From NCBI RefSeq assembly GCF_003201475.1, contig NZ_QJJK01000012.1, positions 227,917-291,916 on the forward strand: 64,000 bases of DNA. The letters run 5' to 3'. Numbering within the stretch: the first letter of the stretch is position 1; every line of letters begins with the position of its first letter. Below are positions 9,492 to 18,011 of this stretch, in pieces. The stretch comes from Chelatococcus asaccharovorans. GTDB lineage: Bacteria > Pseudomonadota > Alphaproteobacteria > Rhizobiales > Beijerinckiaceae. The notes beneath the pieces are model-generated. The model was given only the letters and a program-made list of their open reading frames with translations. It was not told where the DNA came from and ran no database searches. A program made the position numbers and the translations under genes.

Positions 9492-10532
9492 CTACTCAAA
9501 CAGTTCCCGGTAGATTTTGACCCAGCGCGGTCCCTCGACCATCATGCGGTCAGGCGCGATCCCCGAAAATGTGTAGTTCCCCTCAGGCTTTAGCGAAGGA
9601 TTCTCGGCCGGGACGGCGGGGTGGGCGGGAATATAGCCGGCTCGCGCCTGAATGGTCTCGCCCTCCTCCGACATGATGAAGTCGAGGAGCAGCCTGGCGG
9701 CGTTGGGATGCGGGGCGTTTTTGATGAGCGAGAACGTACCCAGGTGCCCGCTCAACGGCTCGATCTTGATCCACTTGATCGGCGCGCCTTTGGCTTGGCT
9801 GATCGGAATGTGGTAGTTATAGACCGACAGGACAAGCGGCACTTCGCCCGCGACGGCCTTGTCGAGCACGACGCGCTGGTTGGAGGGCACGTTGATGATG
9901 TCCTGCTTCGCGAGCTTGCGCAGGTACTCCATACCCTTCTCTTCGCCCATGTGATCCAGGATCATGCCGATGAAACCCGGAGGACCGCCCGCGCTGGTGC
10001 TCGTGGTCCATGCCATGCGGCCTTTCCATTTTGGATCGAGCAAATCTTCGTAGGTCTTCGGGTAGTCCTTCTCCTGCACGAGGTCTGTATTCACCGCGAT
10101 ACCCGTCGGCTGCAGCGAGTGAGCGGTCCACAAGCCCTTGGGATCCTTGTAGGCGGCGGGATAGTCTGCGGCGGACGGAATCAGATAGGGCTCGACGAAG
10201 CCTGCGGCGTAGACTTGTTCGAACGCCGGAGGACCATCAAAAATGTCGCCCTGGACCTTCCCCGTCTTGCCTTCATTGATCATGCGGAGAGCCTGCTCCT
10301 GCCAGAGCGCGGACACGAACTCCACCTTGATGCCGTATTTGGCCTGGAACGCTTCCGCGAGGGGCCGCACGACCTGATTGACTACAAGGGCCGTATACCA
10401 GACGACTTTACCTTCCTTTTTTGCCGCGTCGATCAGTTCCTGCGAAGCAGCCTGTGCTGTTCCGTTGCAAGTGACGGCGATCATCCCCGTAATAGCCGTG
10501 GCCGCGAGCAGCGTCTTTATTTTGCTAATCAT
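9492..10532 (-). CDS. ABC transporter periplasmic substrate-binding protein (Fe3+/AfuA-like family)
   Basis: A 346-residue extracellular solute-binding protein. The N-terminus carries a Sec signal peptide: MISKIKT, a hydrophobic stretch, then a cleavage region near AQAAS at residues 27-31. The mature part has the AAKKEGKVVWYTAL opening typical of the Fe3+-binding-protein-like cluster, which also includes members for phosphonates and organic compounds. GGGAGG lies 6 bases before the ATG. It is the first gene of the SBP-permease-ATPase run. The true ligand is unknown; iron is possible but not favoured by the catabolic neighbours. Confidence 0.9.
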   Translation of the reverse strand: MISKIKTLLAATAITGMIAVTCNGTAQAASQELIDAAKKEGKVVWYTALVVNQVVRPLAEAFQAKYGIKVEFVSALWQEQALRMINEGKTGKVQGDIFDGPPAFEQVYAAGFVEPYLIPSAADYPAAYKDPKGLWTAHSLQPTGIAVNTDLVQEKDYPKTYEDLLDPKWKGRMAWTTSTSAGGPPGFIGMILDHMGEEKGMEYLRKLAKQDIINVPSNQRVVLDKAVAGEVPLVLSVYNYHIPISQAKGAPIKWIKIEPLSGHLGTFSLIKNAPHPNAARLLLDFIMSEEGETIQARAGYIPAHPAVPAENPSLKPEGNYTFSGIAPDRMMVEGPRWVKIYRELFE

Positions 10533-10622
10533 TTCGTTCCTCCCATCTGCACCGCTTTCTGGTCTGCCGTCCTTCTCAGGACCGCCACCGGGGCGCTTTG
10601 CTATGATCTTATTGAAACGCGG

Positions 10623-11102
10623 CTATCTTTCGCGCGGGTCATCGGCGAGGCCTTCGCGCTGTTCGGTTTCGCTGCCGCCGTCGTTCGAAGGCTGTGTGTC
10701 CGCCGTCACGGCACCCATTTCGATCAGTACGGCGTTAGCGGTCTTGAATGCGTCGAGACCGGCGGGAATTCCGCAGTATATCGTCGCATGGATCAAGACC
10801 TCACGTATTTCCTCAGCCGTCACACCGTTGTTGATGGCGCCGCGCACGTGAAGACGAATTTCGGCCGAACGGTTGAGAGCCGTGAGCATCGCGATATTCA
10901 GCATGCTCCGCGTCTTCAGATCGAGGGTGTTGCGCCCCCATGCATAGCCCCAGCACCATTCGGTCGTTATGCGCTGAAAAGCCATCATAAAATCATTTGC
11001 GGAGGCAAGCGAGCCGTCAACGTATTCCTTACCGAGCACTTGGCGTCTGAGAGAAAGGCCGCGACTGAAAAGGCTATCGAGGCTTTCTGATGTTGGGCTC
11101 AT
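10623..11102 (-). CDS. Carboxymuconolactone decarboxylase family protein (PcaC-like)
   Basis: A 159-residue protein with the carboxymuconolactone decarboxylase fold. The segment EEIREVLIHATIYCGIPAGLDAFKTA matches the PcaC active region. No CxxC pair typical of AhpD peroxidases is seen, which favours the decarboxylase branch. The frame can be extended to a TTG at 11129, but the ATG at 11102 gives a more usual N-terminus. It lies 90 bp upstream of the binding-protein gene on the same strand and may lead the whole importer-GST-BKACE run. A role in decarboxylating a lactone acid is a family-based inference. Confidence 0.85.
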   Translation of the reverse strand: MSPTSESLDSLFSRGLSLRRQVLGKEYVDGSLASANDFMMAFQRITTEWCWGYAWGRNTLDLKTRSMLNIAMLTALNRSAEIRLHVRGAINNGVTAEEIREVLIHATIYCGIPAGLDAFKTANAVLIEMGAVTADTQPSNDGGSETEQREGLADDPRER

Positions 11103-11401
11103 GGCTTGTTCTTTCAACTGATTACGCAATCCTGAAGTCCTTCAGAAAGCAGCGCTGCCGGTGATTTTACCTTCCCCGCGCGCGGCCTGTCGAAGCGCGA
11201 TGGTGAGGCCGAAAGGCAGGGCCCATGACCTGTATGGCGTCATCACGTTGCCCCTTGCCTGTACCGAATCGGCATGTCCGCGGGCCGCTTGCCAGTCTCC
11301 CGTTCCGCGTCGCCCCTGGGTCAGGCGCTCCACAGGCATGCGAGATCCCGAGTCAGATCAGACTTACAGATTGTATGATCGTCCGTCAATCCGATAATCG
11401 T
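11103..11401. other. Intergenic region with a possible minus-strand promoter
   Basis: No convincing gene is present. A 65-codon minus-strand frame (11142-11339) has no recognisable family features. A possible minus-strand promoter reads TTGACG at 11389-11384, a 17-bp spacer, then TAAGTC at 11366-11361, which would transcribe the decarboxylase-importer-module A run with a leader of about 250 bases. Confidence 0.35.
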
Positions 11402-12226
11402 TCATTCATGGAGCGGTGCGACGTCGATCCTAACGATGTCTCGGCAGGCTGGCGTCAAAGCCGGCCATCTGCGGAGCACATCTGGGTCGTGACCGGGTAT
11501 GAGGAGACTTTCATCGAACCCGGCGAGTTGCTCGCACATCCGATGCCCCTCGAGCATGTCGCCAATGTGGAGCACGATCGGGAACGGCTCGCGTCGCAGC
11601 CTGTTTTGCGAGAAATGGAATGCATCGGACGCGAGGACGAGCGGCCCGCGCAGTGTCTCGACCCGCACGACCTGCAGTCCATCAGAGTGGCCGCCAATCC
11701 GGTGCAAGGTGATGCCTGGAAGCAGCGTCGCGTCCCCGTTGTGAAACCGCATGCGGCCGCCGTAGACAAGCCGCACAGCGGCGGTCACGTCGTCGACATC
11801 AAATGGGGCGCGGATATGCGCATGGCACACATATTTCCCCGTCGCGAATGACATCTCCCGCTCCTGAAGATGAAACGTGGCGGAAGGAAATGCGTCGAGA
11901 CGGCCGGCGTGATCGTAATGCATATGGGTCAGCACGACGTCCTGAACCGTCTCCGCCTCGATCCCGGCAATACGAAGGAGGTCGACCGGATCGTGCAGAA
12001 GCTGTCGACCTCTCCGGGCAGCAGCTTCAACACCAAACCCTGTGTCAACAACGACGGTTCGGCCGGCGCCGCGGATTGCCCAGATATAGTAGTCCAATGG
12101 CATCGACATGTCGTGGAGATCAGCAGGCGGAGCGATGAAATTCTCGGCGCCGCGCCGTTGCGGGCCGGTGGTTGCGTAACGGAACGCGAAAACCTCGTAG
12201 TGAAGGGTCTCGGCCATCGAATCCAT
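11402..12226 (-). CDS. MBL-fold lactonase-like metallo-hydrolase (N-acyl homoserine lactonase family)
   Basis: A 274-residue MBL-fold hydrolase of the quorum-quenching lactonase type. HMHYDH gives His101, His103, Asp105 and His106; the other metal ligands lie in RIGGHSDG, LASDAFHF and LIPGHDP. The longer open frame to 12550 has no family resemblance before MDSMAETLHYEVF, and AGGGG precedes the ATG at 12226. It belongs to a different subgroup from the module A and B MBL proteins. It is divergent from the reductase at 12426. In a catabolic island it may open a pathway lactone rather than a signal lactone. Confidence 0.85.
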   Translation of the reverse strand: MDSMAETLHYEVFAFRYATTGPQRRGAENFIAPPADLHDMSMPLDYYIWAIRGAGRTVVVDTGFGVEAAARRGRQLLHDPVDLLRIAGIEAETVQDVVLTHMHYDHAGRLDAFPSATFHLQEREMSFATGKYVCHAHIRAPFDVDDVTAAVRLVYGGRMRFHNGDATLLPGITLHRIGGHSDGLQVVRVETLRGPLVLASDAFHFSQNRLRREPFPIVLHIGDMLEGHRMCEQLAGFDESLLIPGHDPDVLRRWPALTPACRDIVRIDVAPLHE

Positions 12227-12425
12227 GCTCGCCCCTGCTTTGATCAACCACGTCCATATCACCGGCAGGAAGAGCCGGAAGATTGTCTGACTATCGTGTT
12301 GTATGTTAAAAAATAGCTTGCTACTAGTCGCATGTGCTTGTGCGAAGGGCTCGATCGAATCTTCCTGCGACATGACCCGCGTCGAACAAGCGCCTTCACC
12401 GTAAAGCTCATTTCGGGGCAACGAC

Positions 12426-13400
12426 ATGCAGGGTGCCAGGCGGCGACCGGCGCTTGAGAACGAGGATAAGAATTTGTCTGAGCAGACCCTCAAACCAACT
12501 GTCGGGTTTATTGGGCTTGGCGCTATGGGCTCCGCGATGGTGAAACGCATCGCAGAGGGCGGCTACAGGCTCAAAGTGCTGGATGTGGATACCGAGCGCG
12601 CAGGTCGTCTCGCGCGGGAGCTCGGCGCCTCTCTCGCGGCCACCCCCGCCGATCTGGCGCAGGATTGCGCCGTGGTCATCACCATGCTGCCGACAAGCGC
12701 GATCGTGGAAGACGTGCTGTTCGGAACAAACGGCGCAGGCGATGCCCTGCAGCCAGGCGCAATATTCATCGAAATGTCGAGCGGCGCACCCGCTCAGACT
12801 GTCGAGATGGCCACGCGCATCACCAAACGGGGCGCGACCTTGGCGGATGCGCCCGTATCTGGCGGCGTCGCGCGTGCGCGGGTCGGCGATCTCGCGATCA
12901 TGTTCGGCGGCAGTGATGAAGCTTACGCCCAAGCTGAGCCCGTTCTCAGAACCATGGGGAGTTCGATCGTGCGGACCGGAGCTATCGGCTCGGCGCATGC
13001 TATGAAAGCTCTCAATAATCTGGTGAGCGCAGGGGGATTCTTGATTGGCGCCGAGGCCTTGCTCATCGGCACGCGGTTCGGTCTCGATGCGGAAACGATG
13101 GTCGACGTCTTGAATGCTTCCACGGGAATGAACAATTCAACCCAGAAGAAGTTCAAGCAATTCGTGCTTTCGCGAAAGTTCGATGCCGGTTTCGGACTCG
13201 ACCTCATGGTCAAGGACATCGGAATTGCACTCGGAATTGCAGACAAGACGGAGACCGGCGCTCCTTTTGCAGCGTTGTGCCGTCAGTTGTGGAGCGGAGC
13301 CCAGAAGCACCTTGGCCCCGGTCATGATCACACGGAGATGGTGAAGTTCTCGGAGCTGCTTGCCGGCAGTCCAATAACCCCTGCGGCCGGAGGCAAATGA
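12426..13400 (+). CDS. NAD(P)-dependent 3-hydroxyisobutyrate dehydrogenase-family oxidoreductase
   Basis: A member of the beta-hydroxyacid dehydrogenase family, which includes 3-hydroxyisobutyrate dehydrogenase and tartronate-semialdehyde reductase. The Rossmann motif GFIGLGAMGSAM lies at about residues 27-38, the substrate loop reads DAPVSGG, and the catalytic Lys is in HAMKALNNL. From the ATG at 12426 it has 324 residues. A TTG at 12474 preceded by a GAGGAT stretch gives about 308 residues, closer to the family norm, and may be the real start. It is divergent from the lactonase-like gene. It probably reduces or oxidises a short hydroxy acid or semialdehyde. Confidence 0.9.
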   Translation: MQGARRRPALENEDKNLSEQTLKPTVGFIGLGAMGSAMVKRIAEGGYRLKVLDVDTERAGRLARELGASLAATPADLAQDCAVVITMLPTSAIVEDVLFGTNGAGDALQPGAIFIEMSSGAPAQTVEMATRITKRGATLADAPVSGGVARARVGDLAIMFGGSDEAYAQAEPVLRTMGSSIVRTGAIGSAHAMKALNNLVSAGGFLIGAEALLIGTRFGLDAETMVDVLNASTGMNNSTQKKFKQFVLSRKFDAGFGLDLMVKDIGIALGIADKTETGAPFAALCRQLWSGAQKHLGPGHDHTEMVKFSELLAGSPITPAAGGK

Positions 13401-13520
13401 GACAGAAATACTGCTCGTTGTGAGCCACCCAGCTCGGTTTGCCCTGAAGGGTGCAAAGCTTTACGCAAGGCCTCGCCCCCCGCTCGCTTTGGTCTCCCAT
13501 TCGACCGTTGCAACAAAACC

Positions 13521-14621
13521 TCAGGCGCCGATCGAACAGTCCTGAGAGATGATCTTGGCCCAGTCGACGAGGGTGTCGAGGTCGAGCGTTCCCGGCAATT
13601 CGATCCGACCACCTGTGACGGTGAGCGGGACAGCGAGCACCTGTTCCGTCATCATCATGTAGAAACTCTGTTCGGCTGGTGTCAGCGTGCGGGCGAGCCT
13701 GGTCGCGAAATGCAGGCTGATGAGCGATCCGAGCGCGCTCTCCGCATACATTCCCACGCAGACCTCGACATTGGCGGCCTGGGCCATCTCCGCGATCGCG
13801 ATGGCCTCGGCGAACCCGATCCGGCCCGGCTTGATGCTGATGGCCGTCGCACCCCGGTTGATGAAAGCGGCGGCGTCCCGCGCCGTCACACAGGAGGAAT
13901 CGACGAGGAGCGGCAGCGCACTATCCGCGACGAGCCGGGAAAAGGTCTCGTCGGGACGGAAAGGTATCGGGTCTTCTGCGATCGCCACTCCTTCGTCCGC
14001 GAGCAAGCTGAGATATTCGCGAACGTCATCCACCCCATAGGCGCCATTGGCGTCGACCGTCAGGGTCACCTCGTCGCCGACAGCGCGGCGCACGGCCCGC
14101 AGAACCGCGCGGTCGGTTTCGAAGCCCTGTCCGCCCTTCACCTTTAAGGTCGAGAAGCCGTGTCGCGCGGTCATCGCAGCCGCTTCTTCGGCCATGGCTG
14201 CGGGCGGCTGGCGGGTCACGCACCAGCTCACCTCGACGCCAGTCACTCCGCTTCCGGCCGGTTGCCACGGCCATTCTTCCCGACTTGCGGCGGCAAGAAC
14301 CGCACAGGCGTTGACGACGAGCATCTTCGCCAGCTGGTTGTCGGGATAGATGGCGAGCGCTTCACGGACGGCGCCGAGATCGGAGACATCGACCGCGGCG
14401 AGCGAAGGAAGCAGGAGGTCTTCCACCAGGGCGATCAACGCACGCGATGAGAGACCGCCCCAGGTTGCCTTCACCGGCGCCTCGGCAACGCCGCGAGCTC
14501 CGCTCTCCCCAGTGATGCGAAGAAGGACGAATTCGCCCTCATCTTCGACGGAGTTGAACCACCTGACCGGACGCAGGTAAGGCAAGCGGTAGCGATGGAG
14601 TTCGTGAGCAACGATGCGCAT
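13521..14621 (-). CDS. Enolase-superfamily enzyme, muconate-lactonizing subgroup
   Basis: A 366-residue enolase-superfamily enzyme. The muconate-lactonizing subgroup signature is present: KVK (Lys160, Lys162), metal ligands Asp190 (VDANGAY), Glu216 (AEDPI) and Asp241 (LLVDSS), and Lys264 (SIKPGRIG). Members cycloisomerise, racemise or dehydrate organic acids through an enolate. A strong GGAGGGG site lies 6 bases before the ATG. It is downstream of the TTT transporter genes on the same strand, 177 bp away, with a palindromic repeat between. Co-transcription with the transporter, and so control by the LacI operator at 17957, is likely but not certain. Confidence 0.9.
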   Translation of the reverse strand: MRIVAHELHRYRLPYLRPVRWFNSVEDEGEFVLLRITGESGARGVAEAPVKATWGGLSSRALIALVEDLLLPSLAAVDVSDLGAVREALAIYPDNQLAKMLVVNACAVLAAASREEWPWQPAGSGVTGVEVSWCVTRQPPAAMAEEAAAMTARHGFSTLKVKGGQGFETDRAVLRAVRRAVGDEVTLTVDANGAYGVDDVREYLSLLADEGVAIAEDPIPFRPDETFSRLVADSALPLLVDSSCVTARDAAAFINRGATAISIKPGRIGFAEAIAIAEMAQAANVEVCVGMYAESALGSLISLHFATRLARTLTPAEQSFYMMMTEQVLAVPLTVTGGRIELPGTLDLDTLVDWAKIISQDCSIGA

Positions 14622-14637
14622 GTGCGCCCCTCCTGGA

Positions 14638-14752
14638 GCAATTCCAGCGGAAGTGTGTAGCGGTTCCGCGTCCGGAATTGCGTAAAATCAAGGAGATAAA
14701 GCATTTTCAAGCGAAGTGGACACCGGTTCGCGTGAAGAAAATGCGTAGAAAT
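14638..14752. repeat. Mosaic palindromic intergenic repeat, copy 1
   Basis: This gap between the TctA-type gene and the enolase-superfamily gene holds a repeat of the type common in rhizobial-type genomes. The left part forms a hairpin, GCAATTCC (14638-14645) against GGAATTGC (14674-14681). The right part (about 14698-14746) reads GCATTTTCAAGCGAAGTGG and continues through CACCGGTTCGCGTGAAG. It matches, in reverse complement and with few differences, the right half of the repeat at 30011-30114. It might end transcripts or stabilise mRNA; no function is shown. Confidence 0.75.
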
Positions 14753-14798
14753 AACGACCTGGAGCACATCTGGTGAACCGAAGTTCACCGAATATGCG

Positions 14799-16325
14799 CT
14801 AAGTCGTGGCGCGACGCCGAAGCCGCCCGCGCAGGTGCAGCAAGGCCGGGGCGGCAACTACGGCTATGCTGACGAACAACAGCGTCAGGCTGATCGGGCG
14901 ATCGACAAAGGCCGTGAAATCGCCGCCAGAGAAGATCAGCGTGCGACGAAACTGAACTTCCATCATCGGCCCAAGGACATAGCCGAGTATAAGCGGCGCT
15001 GCCGGCAGCCCGAGGAGGCGCATGCAGTAGCCCAGAACTGCGAAGCCGGCCACTGTCCAGAGGTCGAAGACGGCATTGTTCACCGAGAATGCGCCGATGC
15101 AGACGAAGAACAGAATCGAGGGATAAAGCAGGCGATAGGGAATGGACAGCACCCGCACCCAAACCCCGATCAGCGGGATGTTGAGGATGAGCAAAAGGAT
15201 ATTGCCCACCCAGAAACTCATGACCAGTCCCCAGAACATGTCCGGGCGCTCGCTGAGCATGGTCGGACCGGGATTGACGCCGTGGATCAAAAGGATCCCC
15301 AGGATCAGGGCAAGCGCCGGGCTACCTGGAATCCCCAGCGTGAGCGTGGGGATGAAGGCGGTCTGATCCGCCGCGTTATTCGCCGCCTCGGGGGCGATGA
15401 CGCCTTCCAGGGCGCCCTTGCCAAACCGTTCCGGCTCACGCGAGACGCGCCGCTCCACCGCGTAGGACATGAAGGAGGCGATCATGCTGCCCGTGCCGGG
15501 CAAGGCGCCGATGAAAGAGCCGATGCCGGCGCCACGCAGCGATGGCATCCAGAGCCTTGCGACATCGTCGCGCGTCGGCATCATCGTCTTCAAGGTGATC
15601 GACCGGCTGTCCACCGGTTCAGGCCGCGCGCCGCGTATGGTGGCAACGATCTCGGTCACCCCGAACACGCCCATGGCGATGCCGAGCAGTCCCAATCCGT
15701 CCCGCAGTTCGACGATGCCGAAGACGTAGCGGAGTTGCCCGGAATTCAGGTCAGTACCGACGAGGCCGAGCGCGATGCCGAAGAAAACCATCGCGACGCC
15801 CTTAAGCGGCGATCCGCCGGACACGGTCGAGGCCGCAAGCAGACCGAGCAGGATCAGCATGAAGTATTCGGCTGGTCCAAAATCCAGCGCGTGCTCTGCG
15901 ATCACCGGGGCAAAGAACATCATGATGATGATGCCGACGCTCGCCCCGATGAAGCTCGACACTGCAGTCATCGACAGGGCCACCCCGGCCCGCCCCTGCT
16001 GGGCCATCGGATGGCCGTCGAGGCACGCGACCGCGTTGGCCGGGGTGCCAGGGACGTTGAGAAGGATTGACGAAATGGAGCCGCCATACGCGGTTCCGTA
16101 GTAAATTCCCCCCAGCATGATGATCGCCGCTGTCGCCGGTAGATGGAAGGTCACCGGAAACAGCATCGACATGGCGATGAGAACGCCGATACCCGGAAGC
16201 GCGCCGAGGAATGTGCCCAGCGTGACCCCGAGCGCACAGTAAGCAAGGTTCTCGAGGGTCAACGCCGTCGCGAGGCCGACGGCGAGATTGGACGAGAGTT
16301 CGCTGAAGAAGCTCGCGGGTTCCAT
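14799..16325 (-). CDS. Tripartite tricarboxylate transporter large permease, TctA family
   Basis: A 508-residue integral membrane protein of the TctA family, with about 12 membrane helices. The diagnostic N-terminal segment is present: ALPGIGVLIAMSMLFP, GIYYGTAYGGSISSILLNVPGTP and a DGHPMAQQGRAG loop. A second GALPGTGSMIASFMSY motif appears mid-protein. The open frame extends upstream, but MEPASFFSEL at 16325 is the family start and its ATG overlaps the TGA of the TctB-like gene. With its TctB and TctC partners it imports a carboxylate using an ion gradient. It belongs to the LacI-controlled group. Confidence 0.93.
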   Translation of the reverse strand: MEPASFFSELSSNLAVGLATALTLENLAYCALGVTLGTFLGALPGIGVLIAMSMLFPVTFHLPATAAIIMLGGIYYGTAYGGSISSILLNVPGTPANAVACLDGHPMAQQGRAGVALSMTAVSSFIGASVGIIIMMFFAPVIAEHALDFGPAEYFMLILLGLLAASTVSGGSPLKGVAMVFFGIALGLVGTDLNSGQLRYVFGIVELRDGLGLLGIAMGVFGVTEIVATIRGARPEPVDSRSITLKTMMPTRDDVARLWMPSLRGAGIGSFIGALPGTGSMIASFMSYAVERRVSREPERFGKGALEGVIAPEAANNAADQTAFIPTLTLGIPGSPALALILGILLIHGVNPGPTMLSERPDMFWGLVMSFWVGNILLLILNIPLIGVWVRVLSIPYRLLYPSILFFVCIGAFSVNNAVFDLWTVAGFAVLGYCMRLLGLPAAPLILGYVLGPMMEVQFRRTLIFSGGDFTAFVDRPISLTLLFVSIAVVAAPALLHLRGRLRRRATT

Positions 16326-16801
16326 CAGAGCGGCCACGCGAGAAGCTTGATGGGCAGGCCGAGCATCACGATAAAGATCGCCCATCCCATCACGGCGAGC
16401 CCGGCTGCCAGAGCGAGCATCTTCGGCAGCGGGAGTTCCCGGGAGGCGAAGGACGATACGAGGACGAGGCCCACGACGGCGGGAGCCATCCCGAACCGCC
16501 GCACCAAGAGCGCGAAGACGGCAATCGACAGGACGACGATCACAAGGGTTCGCCAATCCGCTCTTTCGGGCTCTGGGCCTTCGGAGGCGGCCGAACGCTG
16601 CCAGGTGCGAAGGACCGTCGTCAGGAGAAGGGCCGTGCCGAGGGCGACGACCGTCGCGCCGACAACCAGGGGGAACATGCCCGGCCCCATCTGCGCGAAG
16701 GACCCCAACTTGAAATTAGTCGCCGCGTAGCCGGCGAAGGACGCCCCGAAAACGACGAGGGCCCCGCCTGCGACGAGATCTCGTCCGTGTTGGGTTTGCA
16801 T
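16325..16801 (-). CDS. Tripartite tricarboxylate transporter small permease, TctB family
   Basis: A 158-residue membrane protein with four predicted helices, matching the TctB family. FGxxAxxNFKLGSFAQMGPGMFP near residues 20-45 is the family signature. The start at 16801 (MQTQHGRDLVAGG) is chosen because upstream residues are basic and unlike the family. Its stop overlaps the ATG of the large permease gene, giving translational coupling. The binding-protein gene precedes it by 129 bp. The second copy of this transporter type, at 32210, shares the same motifs. Confidence 0.9.
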   Translation of the reverse strand: MQTQHGRDLVAGGALVVFGASFAGYAATNFKLGSFAQMGPGMFPLVVGATVVALGTALLLTTVLRTWQRSAASEGPEPERADWRTLVIVVLSIAVFALLVRRFGMAPAVVGLVLVSSFASRELPLPKMLALAAGLAVMGWAIFIVMLGLPIKLLAWPL

Positions 16802-16930
16802 GCAAAGTCTCCAGCTGACAAATCGCGCAGTGGATCCGCACCGTCGCCCGGCACGGACAACGGATCGCAGCCAATCCGCCCGCAAGGTCGAAGAAATGAC
16901 AATCGATAGTCAGTGCCGGCTTGGCCCGCG

Positions 16931-17872
16931 TCACTTTCCAAGGCGTGCTTTCCAAACGGCAGCCTGCTCCATGACATCCTTGGTCGATCCCTCAGGACCG
17001 AGGTTCCTGGCCGTCACGAAGATGCTTTCGCCGTATTTCCGCACGGCGTCGGAGTTCACGGCATTGTCGATGGCCTTGGCCAGCGTCGCCTTGACGTCGG
17101 CGGGCAGCCCTTTCGGCGCGTTGAAGAGAAAATAGTTCCGCAGCGGCAGGACGGCGCCCTGCTCGTCGACGGTCTTCGCGTTGGCCGCGTAACTGCCCCG
17201 CTCATCCATGAAATGCGCCAGCACTTTCATCCGGCCGTCGAGCACGAAGGGAACGTGGACCCCCCCGGAGATCGTGAAGTCCGCGTGCCGTCCGGCGACG
17301 AGCTGGAGCGATTCGCCGGAGCCGGACGTCTGAGCCGCGACGAACTTGATTCCGATCTCCTTGGCGAGTTGCTCCATGGCCAGCGTCAACTGAGCCGAGG
17401 TCGATGAAAACTTCGCGGGACCCTTTGCCTTGGAGTATTCGGCCAGTCCTTTCAAGTCGTCGAACGGTGCCTTGCTTCCCGCTACGATCGCATAGGGAAT
17501 GACGCTCAGCGTGCCCATGAAATCGACACTGTCCGGCTGCAACTCGCCCGAAGCGTCCGGCATGAATGGCTCGACTGCAAACATCGAGGTTGACGAGAGG
17601 CCGAGCGTCTGCCCGTCGGGCTTGGCGTTGGCGACCGCGATCTGCCCGATAAGGCCGCCGGCACCCGGCCGGTTTTCCACCAGGACAGTCCATCCGGTCT
17701 GCTTCTGCATCTCCGTCGCGAAGACGCGCCCGAAGATATCCGTCGAGCCGCCGGCCCCGAAGGGTACGATGATGGTGATCGGGCCGGAAGGCTGCCAATC
17801 CGCCCTCGACGCCCCGGACAGTGTTGCCGCCATCGTTACGGCAGCCGCGAACAGCATCGCCCTGAAGGTCAT
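16931..17872 (-). CDS. Tripartite tricarboxylate transporter substrate-binding protein, TctC/Bug family
   Basis: A periplasmic binding protein of the Bug/TctC family, about 313 residues. It has a Sec signal peptide ending near SRA at residues 22-26 and the family opening ITIIVPFGAGGSTDIFGR. AGGGGAGGA precedes the ATG at 17872 by 6 bases; an ATG at 17878 is also possible. It is the first gene of the TctC-TctB-TctA-enolase run. The LacI-type palindrome at 17957 sits 85 bp upstream inside the likely promoter. Bug proteins bind carboxylates; the specific acid is unknown. Confidence 0.93.
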   Translation of the reverse strand: MTFRAMLFAAAVTMAATLSGASRADWQPSGPITIIVPFGAGGSTDIFGRVFATEMQKQTGWTVLVENRPGAGGLIGQIAVANAKPDGQTLGLSSTSMFAVEPFMPDASGELQPDSVDFMGTLSVIPYAIVAGSKAPFDDLKGLAEYSKAKGPAKFSSTSAQLTLAMEQLAKEIGIKFVAAQTSGSGESLQLVAGRHADFTISGGVHVPFVLDGRMKVLAHFMDERGSYAANAKTVDEQGAVLPLRNYFLFNAPKGLPADVKATLAKAIDNAVNSDAVRKYGESIFVTARNLGPEGSTKDVMEQAAVWKARLGK

Positions 17873-17956
17873 GGTCATTCCTCCCCTGTTGTTTTGAATT
17901 ATCAGTCGGCCCGGTCCCCGACCGGGCTCCTGGATCGAACGAAACTAACACAGATA

Positions 17957-17968
17957 TGAACCGGTTCA
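17957..17968. promoter_or_regulatory. Perfect LacI-type operator before the first TTT transporter
   Basis: TGAACCGGTTCA, a perfect 12-bp palindrome. On the minus strand a TTGCAT (17977-17972) lies just before it and a TATCTG-like -10 just after, so the operator fills the promoter spacer. Binding would block polymerase at the transporter operon. The same 12 bases occur at 19487, 26268 and 31051. Confidence 0.85.
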
Positions 17969-18011
17969 ATAATGCAAGGAGGAAAAATTTCGCCTCTCGA
18001 ACATGCGGCGG

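Noticed and set aside
9621..11090. Very long plus-strand open frame (489 codons) opposite the binding protein and decarboxylase-like genes
   Set aside because: It is antisense to two well supported genes and has shadow-frame composition.
11142..11339. 65-codon minus-strand open frame before the decarboxylase-like gene
   Set aside because: No recognisable family, and it lies where the promoter is expected.
14701..14740. CACCGGTTCGCG in the gap repeat, partly like the LacI palindrome
   Set aside because: It belongs to the mosaic repeat and lacks the TGAA...TTCA symmetry.
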